Source: Immundisolibacterales bacterium (lineage in GTDB: Bacteria; Pseudomonadota; Gammaproteobacteria; HK1). Taken from it: a stretch of DNA of 64,000 nucleotides. Made by a program: the position numbers and the translations under genes. The stretch spans positions 229,492 through 293,491 of the forward strand of contig JAPOPW010000024.1 of the NCBI GenBank assembly GCA_026712715.1, given 5' to 3'. Below, in pieces: positions 1-8,999 of the stretch. Each line of letters opens with the position of its first letter. Positions within the stretch are counted from its first letter, which is position 1. The notes under the pieces are model-generated. The model did not search any database. It saw only the letters and a program-made list of their open reading frames with translations, and was not told the origin of the DNA.

Positions 1-1747
1 GGGCGATGTCCTCCGGGTCCGCTCCCATCTCGATCGCGAGCACCGTCTCGGAGATGAGCTCGCCCGCGTGCGGGCCGACGATTCCCGCCCCGACGAGACG
101 CCGCGTCCCGGCGTCGAAGATGAGCTTCGTCAGGCCTTCGTCGCGCCCGGTGCCGATCGCCCGGCCGCTCGCGGCCCACGGAAAGGTCGCCTTCTCGACG
201 GCGCGCCCCGCCGCCTTCGCCTCCGTCTCCGTGACCCCTGCCCAGGCGATCTCCGGATCGGTGTAGGCGACGGAGGGAATGACCTGCGCCTCGAATGCGG
301 CCTTGCGCCCCGCCGCGACCTCCGCCGCGACCTTCCCCTGGTGGGTCGCCCGGTGGGCGAGGAGGGGCGGACCGGTGATGTCCCCGACCGCGAAGATGTG
401 CGGCACGTTCGTGCGCTGGCCCTCGTCGACGGGGATGAAGCCGCGCTCGTCGGTCGCGACCCCGGCCGCCTGTGCGTCGATCCGGCACGGGCGCCTCCCC
501 ACCGCGACCAGCACCTGGTCGTAGATTCGGGACTCTTCGCCGCCGAACCACACCTTTATACCGCGCCGCTGCGGCTCGACGGAGGTGATTCGGGTGGCGA
601 GGCGGATCGCGTGGTAGCGCGACGCGATCCGGCGCTCGAGGGGGCGCACGAGGTCGCGGTCGCAGCCGGGGAGGAGCTCGTCGAGCAGCTCCACCACCGT
701 CACCCGGGAGCCGAGGGCATCGAATACGGAGGCCATCTCGAGGCCGATGATCCCTCCCCCGACGACGAGCAGGCGGCGGGGCACCTCGGTGAGAGCGAGC
801 GCGCCGGTCGAATCGACGATCCGGGGGTCCTCCCATGGAAACCCCGGCAGGCGGACCGGTTCCGACCCGGCCGCGATGATCGCGTGCTCGAACCCGATCC
901 GCCGCGTGCCGCCGTCCGGTGTCTCCACCGAGAGGACGCGCGGACCCTCGAACCGGCCGGAGCCCTGCACGACCTCCACCTTGCGGCGTTTCGCGAGTCC
1001 CGCGAGCCCGCCGGTGAGACGTTCGACCACCCCGTCCTTCCACTTCGCGAGCTTCGCCACATCCACGGCGGGCGCGCCGAAGTCGACGCCGCGGGCCCCG
1101 AGCTCGGCGGCCGCGGTCATGGTCTCCGCCGTGCTGAGCAGCGCCTTGGACGGAATGCAGCCGACGTTTAGGCAGACCCCGCCCAGGGTCGGGTATCGCT
1201 CGACGAGCACCGTGCGCCGGCCGAGGTCCGCGGCCCGGAAAGCGGCGGTGTAGCCGCCCGGACCCGCCCCGAGAACCACGACCTGCGCGCGGACGTCGAC
1301 GTCGTCGGGGATGGCGGTGTCGGGGTCACCCGGCCGGGTCCGCAGCCCTGCGCCGGGCACCGGATCCGGGCCGGAAGAGGGAGCGGCCGCCGCGCCGGCC
1401 GGTCGTCCGGCATCGTCGTCGGGACTCTCCACCGCCCCGGTCCCGGCCGTTGCACGGGCGGACGCGGCGGGCGCAGAGGGCGTGGCGGGGGCGGAGACCG
1501 AGGCGCCGGAGCCCGTGTCGAGTCCCACCAGCACGGTCCCGGCCGAGACGCGGTCCCCGATCGCGACCTCGACCGACGTGACCACGCCCTGCGCCGGCGA
1601 CGGCAGATCCATGCTCGCCTTGTCGCTCTCGAGAACGACCACCGGCTCGTCGACACCGACCCGATCGCCGGGGGAGACGAGGATCTCGACGACCTCCACC
1701 TCCGAAGTCTCGCCAAGGTCGGGTACGACGATCCGGGTCGGATCCAC
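1..1747 (-). CDS. lpdA: Dihydrolipoyl dehydrogenase (E3) with N-terminal lipoyl domain, partial
   Basis: This gene encodes the E3 flavoprotein that reoxidises dihydrolipoamide in the pyruvate dehydrogenase complex. The 3' end lies beyond the left window edge. Reading the minus strand, a GTG at 1747 follows an AGGAGG at 1757-1762. The first ~80 residues are a biotinyl/lipoyl domain with the lipoylation motif ESDKASMD. An Ala/Pro/Gly-rich linker follows, then the FAD-binding GAGPGGY motif and the redox-active disulphide motif GGVCLNVGCIPSK. A second Rossmann segment (VVGGGIIGLEMAS) and the late FAD motif FAVGDITG are also visible. An N-terminal lipoyl domain on E3 is known in some proteobacteria. 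It is the third gene of aceE-aceF-lpd, 73 bases after aceF. Assignment is firm; only the C-terminal dimerisation domain is cut. Confidence 0.95.
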   Translation of the reverse strand, partial: MDPTRIVVPDLGETSEVEVVEILVSPGDRVGVDEPVVVLESDKASMDLPSPAQGVVTSVEVAIGDRVSAGTVLVGLDTGSGASVSAPATPSAPAASARATAGTGAVESPDDDAGRPAGAAAAPSSGPDPVPGAGLRTRPGDPDTAIPDDVDVRAQVVVLGAGPGGYTAAFRAADLGRRTVLVERYPTLGGVCLNVGCIPSKALLSTAETMTAAAELGARGVDFGAPAVDVAKLAKWKDGVVERLTGGLAGLAKRRKVEVVQGSGRFEGPRVLSVETPDGGTRRIGFEHAIIAAGSEPVRLPGFPWEDPRIVDSTGALALTEVPRRLLVVGGGIIGLEMASVFDALGSRVTVVELLDELLPGCDRDLVRPLERRIASRYHAIRLATRITSVEPQRRGIKVWFGGEESRIYDQVLVAVGRRPCRIDAQAAGVATDERGFIPVDEGQRTNVPHIFAVGDITGPPLLAHRATHQGKVAAEVAAGRKAAFEAQVIPSVAYTDPEIAWAGVTETEAKAAGRAVEKATFPWAASGRAIGTGRDEGLTKLIFDAGTRRLVGAGIVGPHAGELISETVLAIEMGADPEDIA

Positions 1748-1820
1748 GTCTGGCGCCCTCCTTACTGACGCGGCCGGCGCCGCATGTCGAGAATCCGCAC
1801 CGTCGGGCCGCCTCTCGCGC

Positions 1821-3326
1821 TCACAGCAGCAGGCGCCGCACGTCGGCGAGCAGCAGGCAGAACCGGCGGCAGAACCGGGCCGCCTCCGCGCCGTCGATCA
1901 CCCGGTGGTCATAGGATAGCGATACCGGCAGCATGGTCCGGGGCTCGAATTCCCGTCCGTTCCACACCGGGGCGACGCGGGTGCGGGCAAGCCCGAGGAT
2001 CGCGACCTCGGGCGGGTTGACGATCGGGGTGAAGCCGGTTCCGCCGATGCCGCCGAGGCTCGAGATGGTCATGCACGACCCTTGCACGTCGTCGGGCCGG
2101 AGCTTGCGTTCCCGCGCCCGTGCGCTCACCTCGGCGAGCTCGAGCGAAAGGTCGGTCACCCGCTTGCGATCCGCGTCGCGCACCACCGGGACCACGAGCC
2201 CCTCGGGGGTATCGACCGCGATGCCCAGGTGGAAGTAGCGCTTGAGAATGAGCTTCTCGCCATCCGGCGCGAGCGACGCGTTGAAGGTCGGAAACTCCTT
2301 GAGCGTCGCGACGAGGGCCTTCATCGCGAAGGCGAGCAGGGTGATGCGCGCTCCGCGCGCCTCCGGGGCGTCGCGCAGCGATCGACGAAAAGCCTCGAGG
2401 TCGGTCACGTCCGTCTCGTCGAAGTGGGTGACGAGGGGAACGGTGAGCCATGCCCGGCCGAGATTCGCGGCCGTGCGACGCTTGATCCGCGACAGCGGCA
2501 TTTCCTCGGTCTCGCCGAACCGCGAGAAGTCGATGGCCGGCAGGGGAGGAAGAGCGGGTGCGGGCGCCGGCCCCGCGGCCGGCCCTGCGGCCGGCGCGGC
2601 GCCAGCAAGGCGATCCTTGACATGGAGGCGCACGTCCTCTTCGAGTATGCGGCCCTTGCGTCCGGTGCCGGTGACCCGGGAGAGATCCGCCCCGAGCTCG
2701 CGCGCGAAGCGGCGTACCGAAGGCGTCGCGTGAAACGCGGCCGAGCGTCGCCCGGGGAAGTCGGGCAGGCCCGCGGTGGGGGCCGGGCGCCGCATCGCGC
2801 CGGCGGACTCCGGGCCGCCGGTCGTCGACCCGATTCCGGGGGCGCCGGGTTCGATGGGAAGGGAAGTCGCACCCTCGGCCGTGCCCGACGCGGTCTCGCC
2901 GGGAGCCGCGTCCGGGCCGGCGGTTGATGCTGCGTACGGTGCGGACGCCTCCGGGGAGCCGGGGCTGCCCGCACCGGTGGCGGGAGCCGTATCGACCGCA
3001 GCGGCGTCCATTTCCGCCGCATCCGGCCCGGCGGGCGCCCGATCCGCGTCGTCGGTCGGTGCATCCCCCCCTTCGACCGACCCTTCCTGCGAATCGAGCA
3101 CGAGCAGTACGTCGCCCTGCGAGACCTCGTCGCCGAGATCGACCCGGAACTCGGCGACCACTCCCGCCGCCGGTGCGGGGATGTCCATCGTCGCCTTGTC
3201 GCTCTCCAGGGTGAGGAGCGGATCGTCGAGCTCCACCCGGTCGCCGGCCGCAACGAGCAGCTCGATTACCGGGATGCCGGAGAAGTCCCCGATGTCGGGA
3301 ACCGTGACCTCGATCCGTCTCGTCAT
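1821..3326 (-). CDS. aceF: Pyruvate dehydrogenase E2, dihydrolipoamide acetyltransferase
   Basis: This is the acetyltransferase core of the pyruvate dehydrogenase complex (501 residues). The ATG at 3326 gives MTRRIEVTVPDIGDF, directly entering a lipoyl domain with lipoylation motif ESDKATMD. A long Ala/Pro/Gly-rich linker follows. The E1/E3-binding domain (SVRRFARELGADLSRVTGTG) comes next, then a second flexible linker and the catalytic domain. The active-site motif DHRVIDGAEAARF is near the C terminus. Only one lipoyl domain is present, whereas E. coli AceF has three. It starts 31 bases after aceE and ends 73 bases before lpd, so the three genes form one minus-strand operon. Confidence 0.96.
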   Translation of the reverse strand: MTRRIEVTVPDIGDFSGIPVIELLVAAGDRVELDDPLLTLESDKATMDIPAPAAGVVAEFRVDLGDEVSQGDVLLVLDSQEGSVEGGDAPTDDADRAPAGPDAAEMDAAAVDTAPATGAGSPGSPEASAPYAASTAGPDAAPGETASGTAEGATSLPIEPGAPGIGSTTGGPESAGAMRRPAPTAGLPDFPGRRSAAFHATPSVRRFARELGADLSRVTGTGRKGRILEEDVRLHVKDRLAGAAPAAGPAAGPAPAPALPPLPAIDFSRFGETEEMPLSRIKRRTAANLGRAWLTVPLVTHFDETDVTDLEAFRRSLRDAPEARGARITLLAFAMKALVATLKEFPTFNASLAPDGEKLILKRYFHLGIAVDTPEGLVVPVVRDADRKRVTDLSLELAEVSARARERKLRPDDVQGSCMTISSLGGIGGTGFTPIVNPPEVAILGLARTRVAPVWNGREFEPRTMLPVSLSYDHRVIDGAEAARFCRRFCLLLADVRRLLL

Positions 3327-3357
3327 CGCCCTTTCGTCTCCCTTCGTCCGGCTCGCG

Positions 3358-6045
3358 CTACCGGCTTGCCGGGGGCGGGCGATCGGGGTCGATGCCGTAG
3401 CGTTGGATGGCGTCGAGGACCGTGTCGGCGGGCAGGCGCCCGTCGTCGGCGAGCGCCTTGAGCGCGGCGACCGCGATGAAGTGCCGGTCCACCTCGAAGT
3501 AGCGCCGGAGCGCCGCACGCACGTCGCTTCGGCCGAACCCGTCCGTCCCGAGCGCGACGTAGCGTGCAGGGACGAACTCCCGGATCTGATCCGCGTAGAG
3601 CTTGACGTAGTCCGTCGCGGCCACTACCGGAGAATCGTCCCGCCCGAGACATCGTTCGACGTGGCTCTTCCGCGGGGTCTCGCCCGGATGGAGAAGGTTC
3701 CAGCGGACCGCGTCGAGACCGTCGCGCCGGAGCTCGGTGAAGCTCGTCGCGCCGAACACCTCGCTCTCGACGCCGTAGTCTTCGTCCAGCAGGTCCGCCG
3801 CCGCGATCACCTCTCGAAGGATCGCTCCGGACCCGAGCAGGCGCACCCTCCCCGCGCGCTCGCGGCGCCCGTCGGGGGACCGGTCGGGCAGACGGTAGAG
3901 TCCCTTCAGAATTCCCTCCGCGCACCCTTCCGGCAGCGCGGGATGGGCGTAGTTCTCGTTCATCACCGTGATGTAGAAAAAGACGTTCTCCTTCGCCTCA
4001 ACCATGCGCTTCAGGCCCGCGTGCAGGATCACCGCGAGCTCGTAGCCGAACGTGGGGTCGTAGGACACGCAGTTCGGGATGTTCGAGGCGAGGATGTGGC
4101 TGTGGCCGTCGCAGTGCTGAAGGCCTTCCCCGCCGAGGGTCGTCCGGCCCGCCGTCGCGCCGAGGAGGAAGCCGCGCGCCTGGAGGTCTCCCGCCGCCCA
4201 GGCGAGGTCCCCGACCCGCTGGAAACCGAACATCGAGTAGAAGATGTAGAACGGGATCGTCGTCAGGCCGTGGTTGGCATACGAGGTGGCGGCGGCGACC
4301 CAGGAGGAGAACGCGCCCGCCTCGGTGATCCCTTCCTCGAGGATCTGCCCCTTGACGTCCTCGCGGTAGTACATGAGCTGGTCGGCGTCCTGGGGCTCGT
4401 AGAGCTGGCCCTTGGACGAGTAGATGCCGAGCTGCCGGAACAGCCCCTCCATCCCGAACGTGCGGGCCTCGTCGGGGACGATGGGCACCACCCGCGGACC
4501 GATCGTCCTGTCGCGCAGGAGGGCGGTAAGGAGCCGCACGAAGGCCATCGTGGTCGAAACCTCGCGGCCCCCGGAACCCCCGGTCTGGCTCTCGAAGATG
4601 TCGATGTCCGGCACCCGGAGCGGCGCGGCGCGGTCCGCGCGCGCGGGGAGATGGCCGCCGAGCGCCCGGCGGCGTTCCTGAAGGTAGCGGATCTCCGGGC
4701 TGTCGGGCGGGGGACGATAGAACGGCGCATCCGCAATCTGGTCGTCGGTGAGCGGAATCTGGAACCGGTCGCGGAACGCCCGGAGGGCTTCTTCCCCCAT
4801 CTTCTTCTGCTGGTGGGTGACGTTCTGTCCTTCGCCGGCGTCGCCCATCCCGTAGCCCTTGACCGTCTTCGCGAGGATGACGGTGGGCTGGCCACGGTGG
4901 GCGACCGCCTGGGCGTAGGCGGCGTAGACCTTGTGCGGGTCGTGCCCGCCCCGGTTGAGGCGCCACACGTCGTCGTCGCTCATGTTGGCGACCATCTGCT
5001 TGAGCTCGGGGTACTTTCCGAAGAAGTGCTCGCGCGTGTACCCCCCGCCCTTCGCCTTGAAGTTCTGGTACTCGCCGTCGACCGCCTCCTCCATCCGCCG
5101 GCGGAGCAGTCCCTTGGTGTCGCGCATGAGGAGCGCGTCCCAATACGAGCCCCAGATCACCTTGATGACGTTCCAGCCCGCTCCGCGAAACGCCGCCTCG
5201 AGCTCCTGGATGATCTTGCCGTTGCCGCGAACCGGGCCGTCGAGGCGCTGCAGGTTGCAGTTGACGACGAAGACGAGGTTGTCGAGCTGCTCGCGGGCGG
5301 CGAGGGTGATCGCGCCGAGCGACTCGGGCTCGTCCATCTCTCCGTCCCCGACGAAGCACCAGACCTTGCGTCCCTCGGTCCCGAGGAGACCGCGGTTGTC
5401 GAGGTAGCGCATGAACCGGGCGTGGTAGATCGCCTGGATGGGACCGAGTCCCATGGAGACGGTGGGGAACTGCCAGAACGAGGGCATGAGCCACGGGTGC
5501 GGATAGGACGAGAGCCCGTTGCCGTCCGCCTCCTGGCGGAAGCGGTGGAGGTCCTCCTCCTGGAGACGGCCCTCGAGGAACGCCCGCGCGTAGATCCCCG
5601 GGGCGGAGTGCCCCTGGATGTAGACGAGGTCGCCGCCGTGCTCCTCGGTCGGCGCGTGCCAGAAGTGGTTGAACCCGACCTCGTACAGGGTCGCGGCGGA
5701 CGCGAAGCTCGCGATGTGACCGCCGAGCTCGGAGCTCTCGCGGTTCGCCTGCACGACCATCGCCATCGCGTTCCAGCGCACGAGCGAGCGGATGCGCCAC
5801 TCGAGCGCGGGATCGCCCGGGGTGTGGCGCTCCCGCGACTCCGGTATCGTGTTGATGTAGGCGGTATTGGCGGAGTAGGGGAGGTTGGCGCCGGCGCGGC
5901 GCGCCTCCGCGATGAGGTTCTCGATGATGAAGTGGGCGCGCGGTACCCCGTCGCGTTCCAGCACCGCCTCGAGCGACTCCAGCCACTCCTCGGTCTCCGC
6001 CGGATCGACGTCGTGACCGGTTTGCGGCTGAATGCGTGCGACCAT
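3358..6045 (-). CDS. aceE: Pyruvate dehydrogenase E1 component, homodimeric type
   Basis: This thiamine-diphosphate enzyme decarboxylates pyruvate and acetylates the lipoyl group of E2. The 895-residue product matches the single-chain gammaproteobacterial/betaproteobacterial AceE rather than the PdhA/PdhB pair. The ThDP-binding motif begins GDGEMDEPES and closes at NCNLQRLDGP. The region ANLPYSANTAYINTIP is also typical of the family. The ATG at 6045 (MVARIQPQTG) was chosen because a GGGAG lies just upstream; an in-frame extension to 6162 has no family resemblance. It is the first gene of the aceE-aceF-lpd operon and is divergent from rnt. Confidence 0.97.
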   Translation of the reverse strand: MVARIQPQTGHDVDPAETEEWLESLEAVLERDGVPRAHFIIENLIAEARRAGANLPYSANTAYINTIPESRERHTPGDPALEWRIRSLVRWNAMAMVVQANRESSELGGHIASFASAATLYEVGFNHFWHAPTEEHGGDLVYIQGHSAPGIYARAFLEGRLQEEDLHRFRQEADGNGLSSYPHPWLMPSFWQFPTVSMGLGPIQAIYHARFMRYLDNRGLLGTEGRKVWCFVGDGEMDEPESLGAITLAAREQLDNLVFVVNCNLQRLDGPVRGNGKIIQELEAAFRGAGWNVIKVIWGSYWDALLMRDTKGLLRRRMEEAVDGEYQNFKAKGGGYTREHFFGKYPELKQMVANMSDDDVWRLNRGGHDPHKVYAAYAQAVAHRGQPTVILAKTVKGYGMGDAGEGQNVTHQQKKMGEEALRAFRDRFQIPLTDDQIADAPFYRPPPDSPEIRYLQERRRALGGHLPARADRAAPLRVPDIDIFESQTGGSGGREVSTTMAFVRLLTALLRDRTIGPRVVPIVPDEARTFGMEGLFRQLGIYSSKGQLYEPQDADQLMYYREDVKGQILEEGITEAGAFSSWVAAATSYANHGLTTIPFYIFYSMFGFQRVGDLAWAAGDLQARGFLLGATAGRTTLGGEGLQHCDGHSHILASNIPNCVSYDPTFGYELAVILHAGLKRMVEAKENVFFYITVMNENYAHPALPEGCAEGILKGLYRLPDRSPDGRRERAGRVRLLGSGAILREVIAAADLLDEDYGVESEVFGATSFTELRRDGLDAVRWNLLHPGETPRKSHVERCLGRDDSPVVAATDYVKLYADQIREFVPARYVALGTDGFGRSDVRAALRRYFEVDRHFIAVAALKALADDGRLPADTVLDAIQRYGIDPDRPPPASR

Positions 6046-6172
6046 TGGCGCTCCCGTGTGCGGCCGCCGTTCGGCCAGCCTGGGTTCCGGCCGGGACTCT
6101 ATCAACATCGGCGGGGTATGGTAAGCGCCGCGCGGGCCGACACCAGGGTCCGCATGCGCCACGGAGGCACGA

Positions 6173-6802
6173 ATGCAGGCACGAGGACACCCGATCGCCC
6201 GACGGTTCCGGGGATTCCTGCCGGTGGTGGTGGACGTCGAGACCGGGGGGTTCCGCCCCGAGACCGACGCCCTGCTGGAGATTGCGGTGGTGCTCCTCTA
6301 CCGTGACGAGTCGGGCACCTGGTCGCGGCGCGAGACCCGTTCGTGCCACGTGCAGCCGTTCCCCGGGGCGAACATCGAGGCGAAGGCGCTCGAGTTCAAC
6401 CGGATCATCCCCGACCATCCCCTGCGTGCCGCGAAGCCCGAGCGCGAGGCGCTGAAGCACGTGTGCGACCCGATCCGGGCGCAGCTCAAGGAGACCGGCT
6501 GCACCCGGGCGGTGCTGGTCGGACACAACCCGGCCTTCGACCTTTCCTTCGTGCGCGCGGCGGCCGAGCGCGCGAAGTACCGGCGCAACCCCTTCCACGC
6601 GTTCACGGTGTTCGATACCGCGACCCTCGGCGGTCTCGCCTACGGGCAGACGGTGCTCGCGAAGATGGCGGCGGCGGCGGGGCTCGAGTGGGATGCGCGC
6701 GAGGCGCACTCCGCCATCTACGACGCGGAGATGACGGCGGAGATCTTCTGCCGGATCGTCAACCGCTGGGACGCGCTCGCAGGCTCGCCCCCGGCGGCCT
6801 GA
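6173..6802 (+). CDS. rnt: Ribonuclease T
   Basis: This is a DEDDh-family 3'-5' exoribonuclease that trims tRNA and other stable RNA 3' ends. The 209-residue length fits RNase T. Visible catalytic motifs are VVVDVETGGF (first Asp-Glu), GHNPAFDLSF (third acidic motif) and HSAIYDAEMTA (catalytic His and last Asp). The PFPGANIEAKALEFN segment is characteristic of RNase T rather than of DNA polymerase epsilon subunits. It is divergent from aceE with about 127 bases between the start codons and convergent with the HtrA-like gene. RNase T is largely restricted to Gammaproteobacteria, which supports the taxonomic guess. Confidence 0.93.
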   Translation: MQARGHPIARRFRGFLPVVVDVETGGFRPETDALLEIAVVLLYRDESGTWSRRETRSCHVQPFPGANIEAKALEFNRIIPDHPLRAAKPEREALKHVCDPIRAQLKETGCTRAVLVGHNPAFDLSFVRAAAERAKYRRNPFHAFTVFDTATLGGLAYGQTVLAKMAAAAGLEWDAREAHSAIYDAEMTAEIFCRIVNRWDALAGSPPAA

Positions 6803-6838
6803 TCGGGGCCGCGCCCCGCGAAGCGGGATTGCAGGTCC

Positions 6839-7804
6839 TCAGTGGAGGGCAGGGCGCTTGAGCCGCTGGTCCCGGTTCACCGATTCGATCACGATCTCGC
6901 GCGTCGAATCGCTGCGGTAGACGGTGAGCGGCACCGACACCCCGGCGTCCCCGAGCCGCCAGATCCGTCGGAACATCGTCGCAAGCCCGGAGACGCTCTC
7001 GCCATTCACCTCGATCACCACGTCACCGGTCTCGACCCCCGCCTTGTCTGCCGGACCGCCGTTCGTCACCCCCGCCACCACGAGATGTCCCTCGTACTCC
7101 GTGGTCATCATGCCGAGCCACGGCCGGCCGGGCTTGTTCCGGCGCCCGTACGTCAGGAGCTCCTCCAGGATGGGCTTCAGCAGATCGATGGGCACGACCA
7201 TGTTCGCGTTGAACGCCTCCTCGTCGCCGCGCATGTGCTGAACGAGGAGCGAGCCGATTCCGCGGAGCGTGCCGTCGCGTCCGATAATCGCCGCGCCGCC
7301 CCAGTTGGGATGAGCGGGCGCGGTGAAGATCGCCTCCTCGAGGAGGTACTCCCAGTATCCCGCGAACTCGCGCTTGAGGACCACTTCGGCGGCGACCGCC
7401 TGCGACACTCCCCCGTGTCCGGCGAACACCACGTAGTCGCCCCGGGCCAGCGAATCCGACGAGCCGAGAGGGAGCCCCGGGACCGAGAGGCGCTGGAGGG
7501 CCTGCACGAGGCCGAACCCCGTCTCCTGATCGTATGCGACGACATAGGCCGGGACGGTGTTGCTCGCATTGTCCACGAGCCAGACCGACTCGGCCTCGGT
7601 GATGAGATAGCCAATCGTCAGCACCAGCCCGGAATCGTTGATCGCGACTCCGTGCCCGGCGCGCTCGGTGCCGAGGATGGACGCGGTCATGGCGTCCTCG
7701 GGGATGTGCGACCGCAACGCGAGAACCGAGCCCAGCGCCGACTCGAGGTCGAACGCCACGTCGTCCTGGGTCGGGGGACGGGGAGTATCCGGTTTCAGCT
7801 CCAT
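6839..7804 (-). CDS. HtrA/DegP-like PDZ protein with apparently inactive protease domain
   Basis: This 321-residue protein has a trypsin-like HtrA fold followed by a C-terminal PDZ domain (GPADKAGVETGDVVIEVNGE). The catalytic residues appear lost. The usual His-bearing TxxHV segment reads LVLTIGYLITEAE, and the usual GNSGGP serine loop reads HPNWGGAAI, so both His and Ser are replaced. There is no obvious signal peptide at the chosen ATG (7804). The function is therefore probably binding or scaffolding rather than proteolysis; this is inference. A perfect TATAAT reads on the minus strand at 7830-7835. The gene may be co-transcribed with or independent of the 3-hydroxyisobutyrate dehydrogenase gene 74 bases upstream. 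Confidence 0.85.
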   Translation of the reverse strand: MELKPDTPRPPTQDDVAFDLESALGSVLALRSHIPEDAMTASILGTERAGHGVAINDSGLVLTIGYLITEAESVWLVDNASNTVPAYVVAYDQETGFGLVQALQRLSVPGLPLGSSDSLARGDYVVFAGHGGVSQAVAAEVVLKREFAGYWEYLLEEAIFTAPAHPNWGGAAIIGRDGTLRGIGSLLVQHMRGDEEAFNANMVVPIDLLKPILEELLTYGRRNKPGRPWLGMMTTEYEGHLVVAGVTNGGPADKAGVETGDVVIEVNGESVSGLATMFRRIWRLGDAGVSVPLTVYRSDSTREIVIESVNRDQRLKRPALH

Positions 7805-7829
7805 CGGGCCATCCTGTGCCGGGCGGGCG

Positions 7830-7835
7830 ATTATA
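7830..7835 (-). promoter_or_regulatory. Candidate -10 box for the HtrA-like gene
   Basis: On the minus strand this reads TATAAT, 25 bases upstream of the ATG at 7804, in otherwise GC-rich DNA. No good -35 box is visible at the matching distance. Confidence 0.4.
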
Positions 7836-7878
7836 GCCCCGGGCCGCCCATCGCCGTCCCTCCCCCGCGCACGTTGCG

Positions 7879-8745
7879 CTACTCCTCCTCGCTCCCCCGG
7901 ACAAAGGGGAAGACGCGGGTGAAATCCTCGTCGCCGTGTTCGGTGGCGTACTCGTCCCAGAGGGCGGACACCGCCTCCGCGACTCCTGCGCGCACCCCGG
8001 CATCGGCGGCGGCCTCGACGTAGAGCGAAACGTCCTTGCGCAGGAGCCGGGTCGCGAATCCCGCGTCGTACGACTCCGTAAGCACGCGGTTCGGAAACTT
8101 GTCGGCGGTGGCGGTGTTCATTCCGGAGGATGCGTTCAGGACGTCCAGCATGGTGCTCATTTCGAGACCCTGCCGGAGACCGAACGCGATCGCCTCGCTG
8201 GTGGCCGCCATCGCGGTCGCCGAGAGGAAATTGTTGAGGACCTTCATGGCCTGCCCCTGTCCGGGGCGGCGTCCGACGTAGACGAGGTGCCGGCACAGGG
8301 CTCCGAGGAGAGGGGCCAGCCGGTTGTGCGCGGACGAGGAGCCCGCGAACATGACCGCGAGGGTGGCCGCACGGGCACCCGATACGCCCCCGGACACCGG
8401 CGCGTCCACGTACTCGAAGCCGTCGTCGACGAGCGTTCGGCCGATGCTCCTTGCGGCCGCTATGCCGATGGTGGACGTATCGACGATGGTGTGGGTGACC
8501 GCGTTGGGACTTTCGCGGATCTCGTCGACGACCTTGCGCACCGCGGCGCCGTCCGGAAGGCTGAGTATCACCGGATCGGCGACGGCCGCGACGTGCACCA
8601 CGGAATTGGCCGGACTGGTCCCTGCGGGAGCACGTTCCGCGGTCCCGGCCGCGTCATGGACGCACAGACGGTGCCCCGCCGCGGAAAGGTTCTCCGCCAT
8701 GGGCTGGCCCATGTTTCCGAGTCCGATGAATCCGACGGTGGTCAT
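7879..8745 (-). CDS. 3-hydroxyisobutyrate dehydrogenase family protein
   Basis: This is an NAD(P)-dependent beta-hydroxyacid dehydrogenase of 288 residues. It shows the N-terminal Rossmann motif GFIGLGNMGQPMAENL, the substrate-binding segment DAPVSGGVSGARAATL and the catalytic-Lys motif GQAMKVLNNFLSA. The family includes 3-hydroxyisobutyrate, tartronate semialdehyde and related dehydrogenases. No neighbouring valine-degradation genes are present, so the substrate cannot be fixed from context. The ATG at 8745 directly precedes the Rossmann motif. It is 74 bases upstream of the HtrA-like gene on the same strand. Confidence 0.9.
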   Translation of the reverse strand: MTTVGFIGLGNMGQPMAENLSAAGHRLCVHDAAGTAERAPAGTSPANSVVHVAAVADPVILSLPDGAAVRKVVDEIRESPNAVTHTIVDTSTIGIAAARSIGRTLVDDGFEYVDAPVSGGVSGARAATLAVMFAGSSSAHNRLAPLLGALCRHLVYVGRRPGQGQAMKVLNNFLSATAMAATSEAIAFGLRQGLEMSTMLDVLNASSGMNTATADKFPNRVLTESYDAGFATRLLRKDVSLYVEAAADAGVRAGVAEAVSALWDEYATEHGDEDFTRVFPFVRGSEEE

Positions 8746-8964
8746 GACGGTGCAAGACTCTCCCAACTCGGGGAGCTTGTCCAGACCCCCGGCGCCACGA
8801 ACCGGGCCGTTTCGGCCGCGATGCCGGGCGCCGCGCCCCGGCTCCGGGAGCGGACCGGGCGCCTTCGCCCGCCGCGCTCGGGCGGAGACGGCAGCCCGGT
8901 TTGCGGGCCGGAGCGCGGTTCGCGGCCTCGGCCGGCGCGGGCCGAAGCGCACCGCCGCCGGCGC

Positions 8965-8992
8965 GCCGGCGCCGCCTCGCCGGCGCCGCCTC
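8965..8992. repeat. Two perfect tandem copies of a 14-bp GC repeat
   Basis: The unit GCCGGCGCCGCCTC occurs twice without a gap, immediately downstream of the polB stop codon at 9000-9002. The surrounding 8746-8999 interval is very GC-rich and shows no open frame with family features. Confidence 0.8.
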
Positions 8993-8999
8993 GCGCCGC

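Noticed and set aside
2776..6306. Very long open frame on the plus strand opposite aceE and aceF
   Set aside because: It is antisense to two well-identified genes, has no recognisable domains, and is the open mirror frame expected in high-GC DNA.
8965..8992. Tandem 14-mer after polB as an intrinsic terminator
   Set aside because: The repeats are direct, self-complementary only because of GC content, and no T-tract follows.
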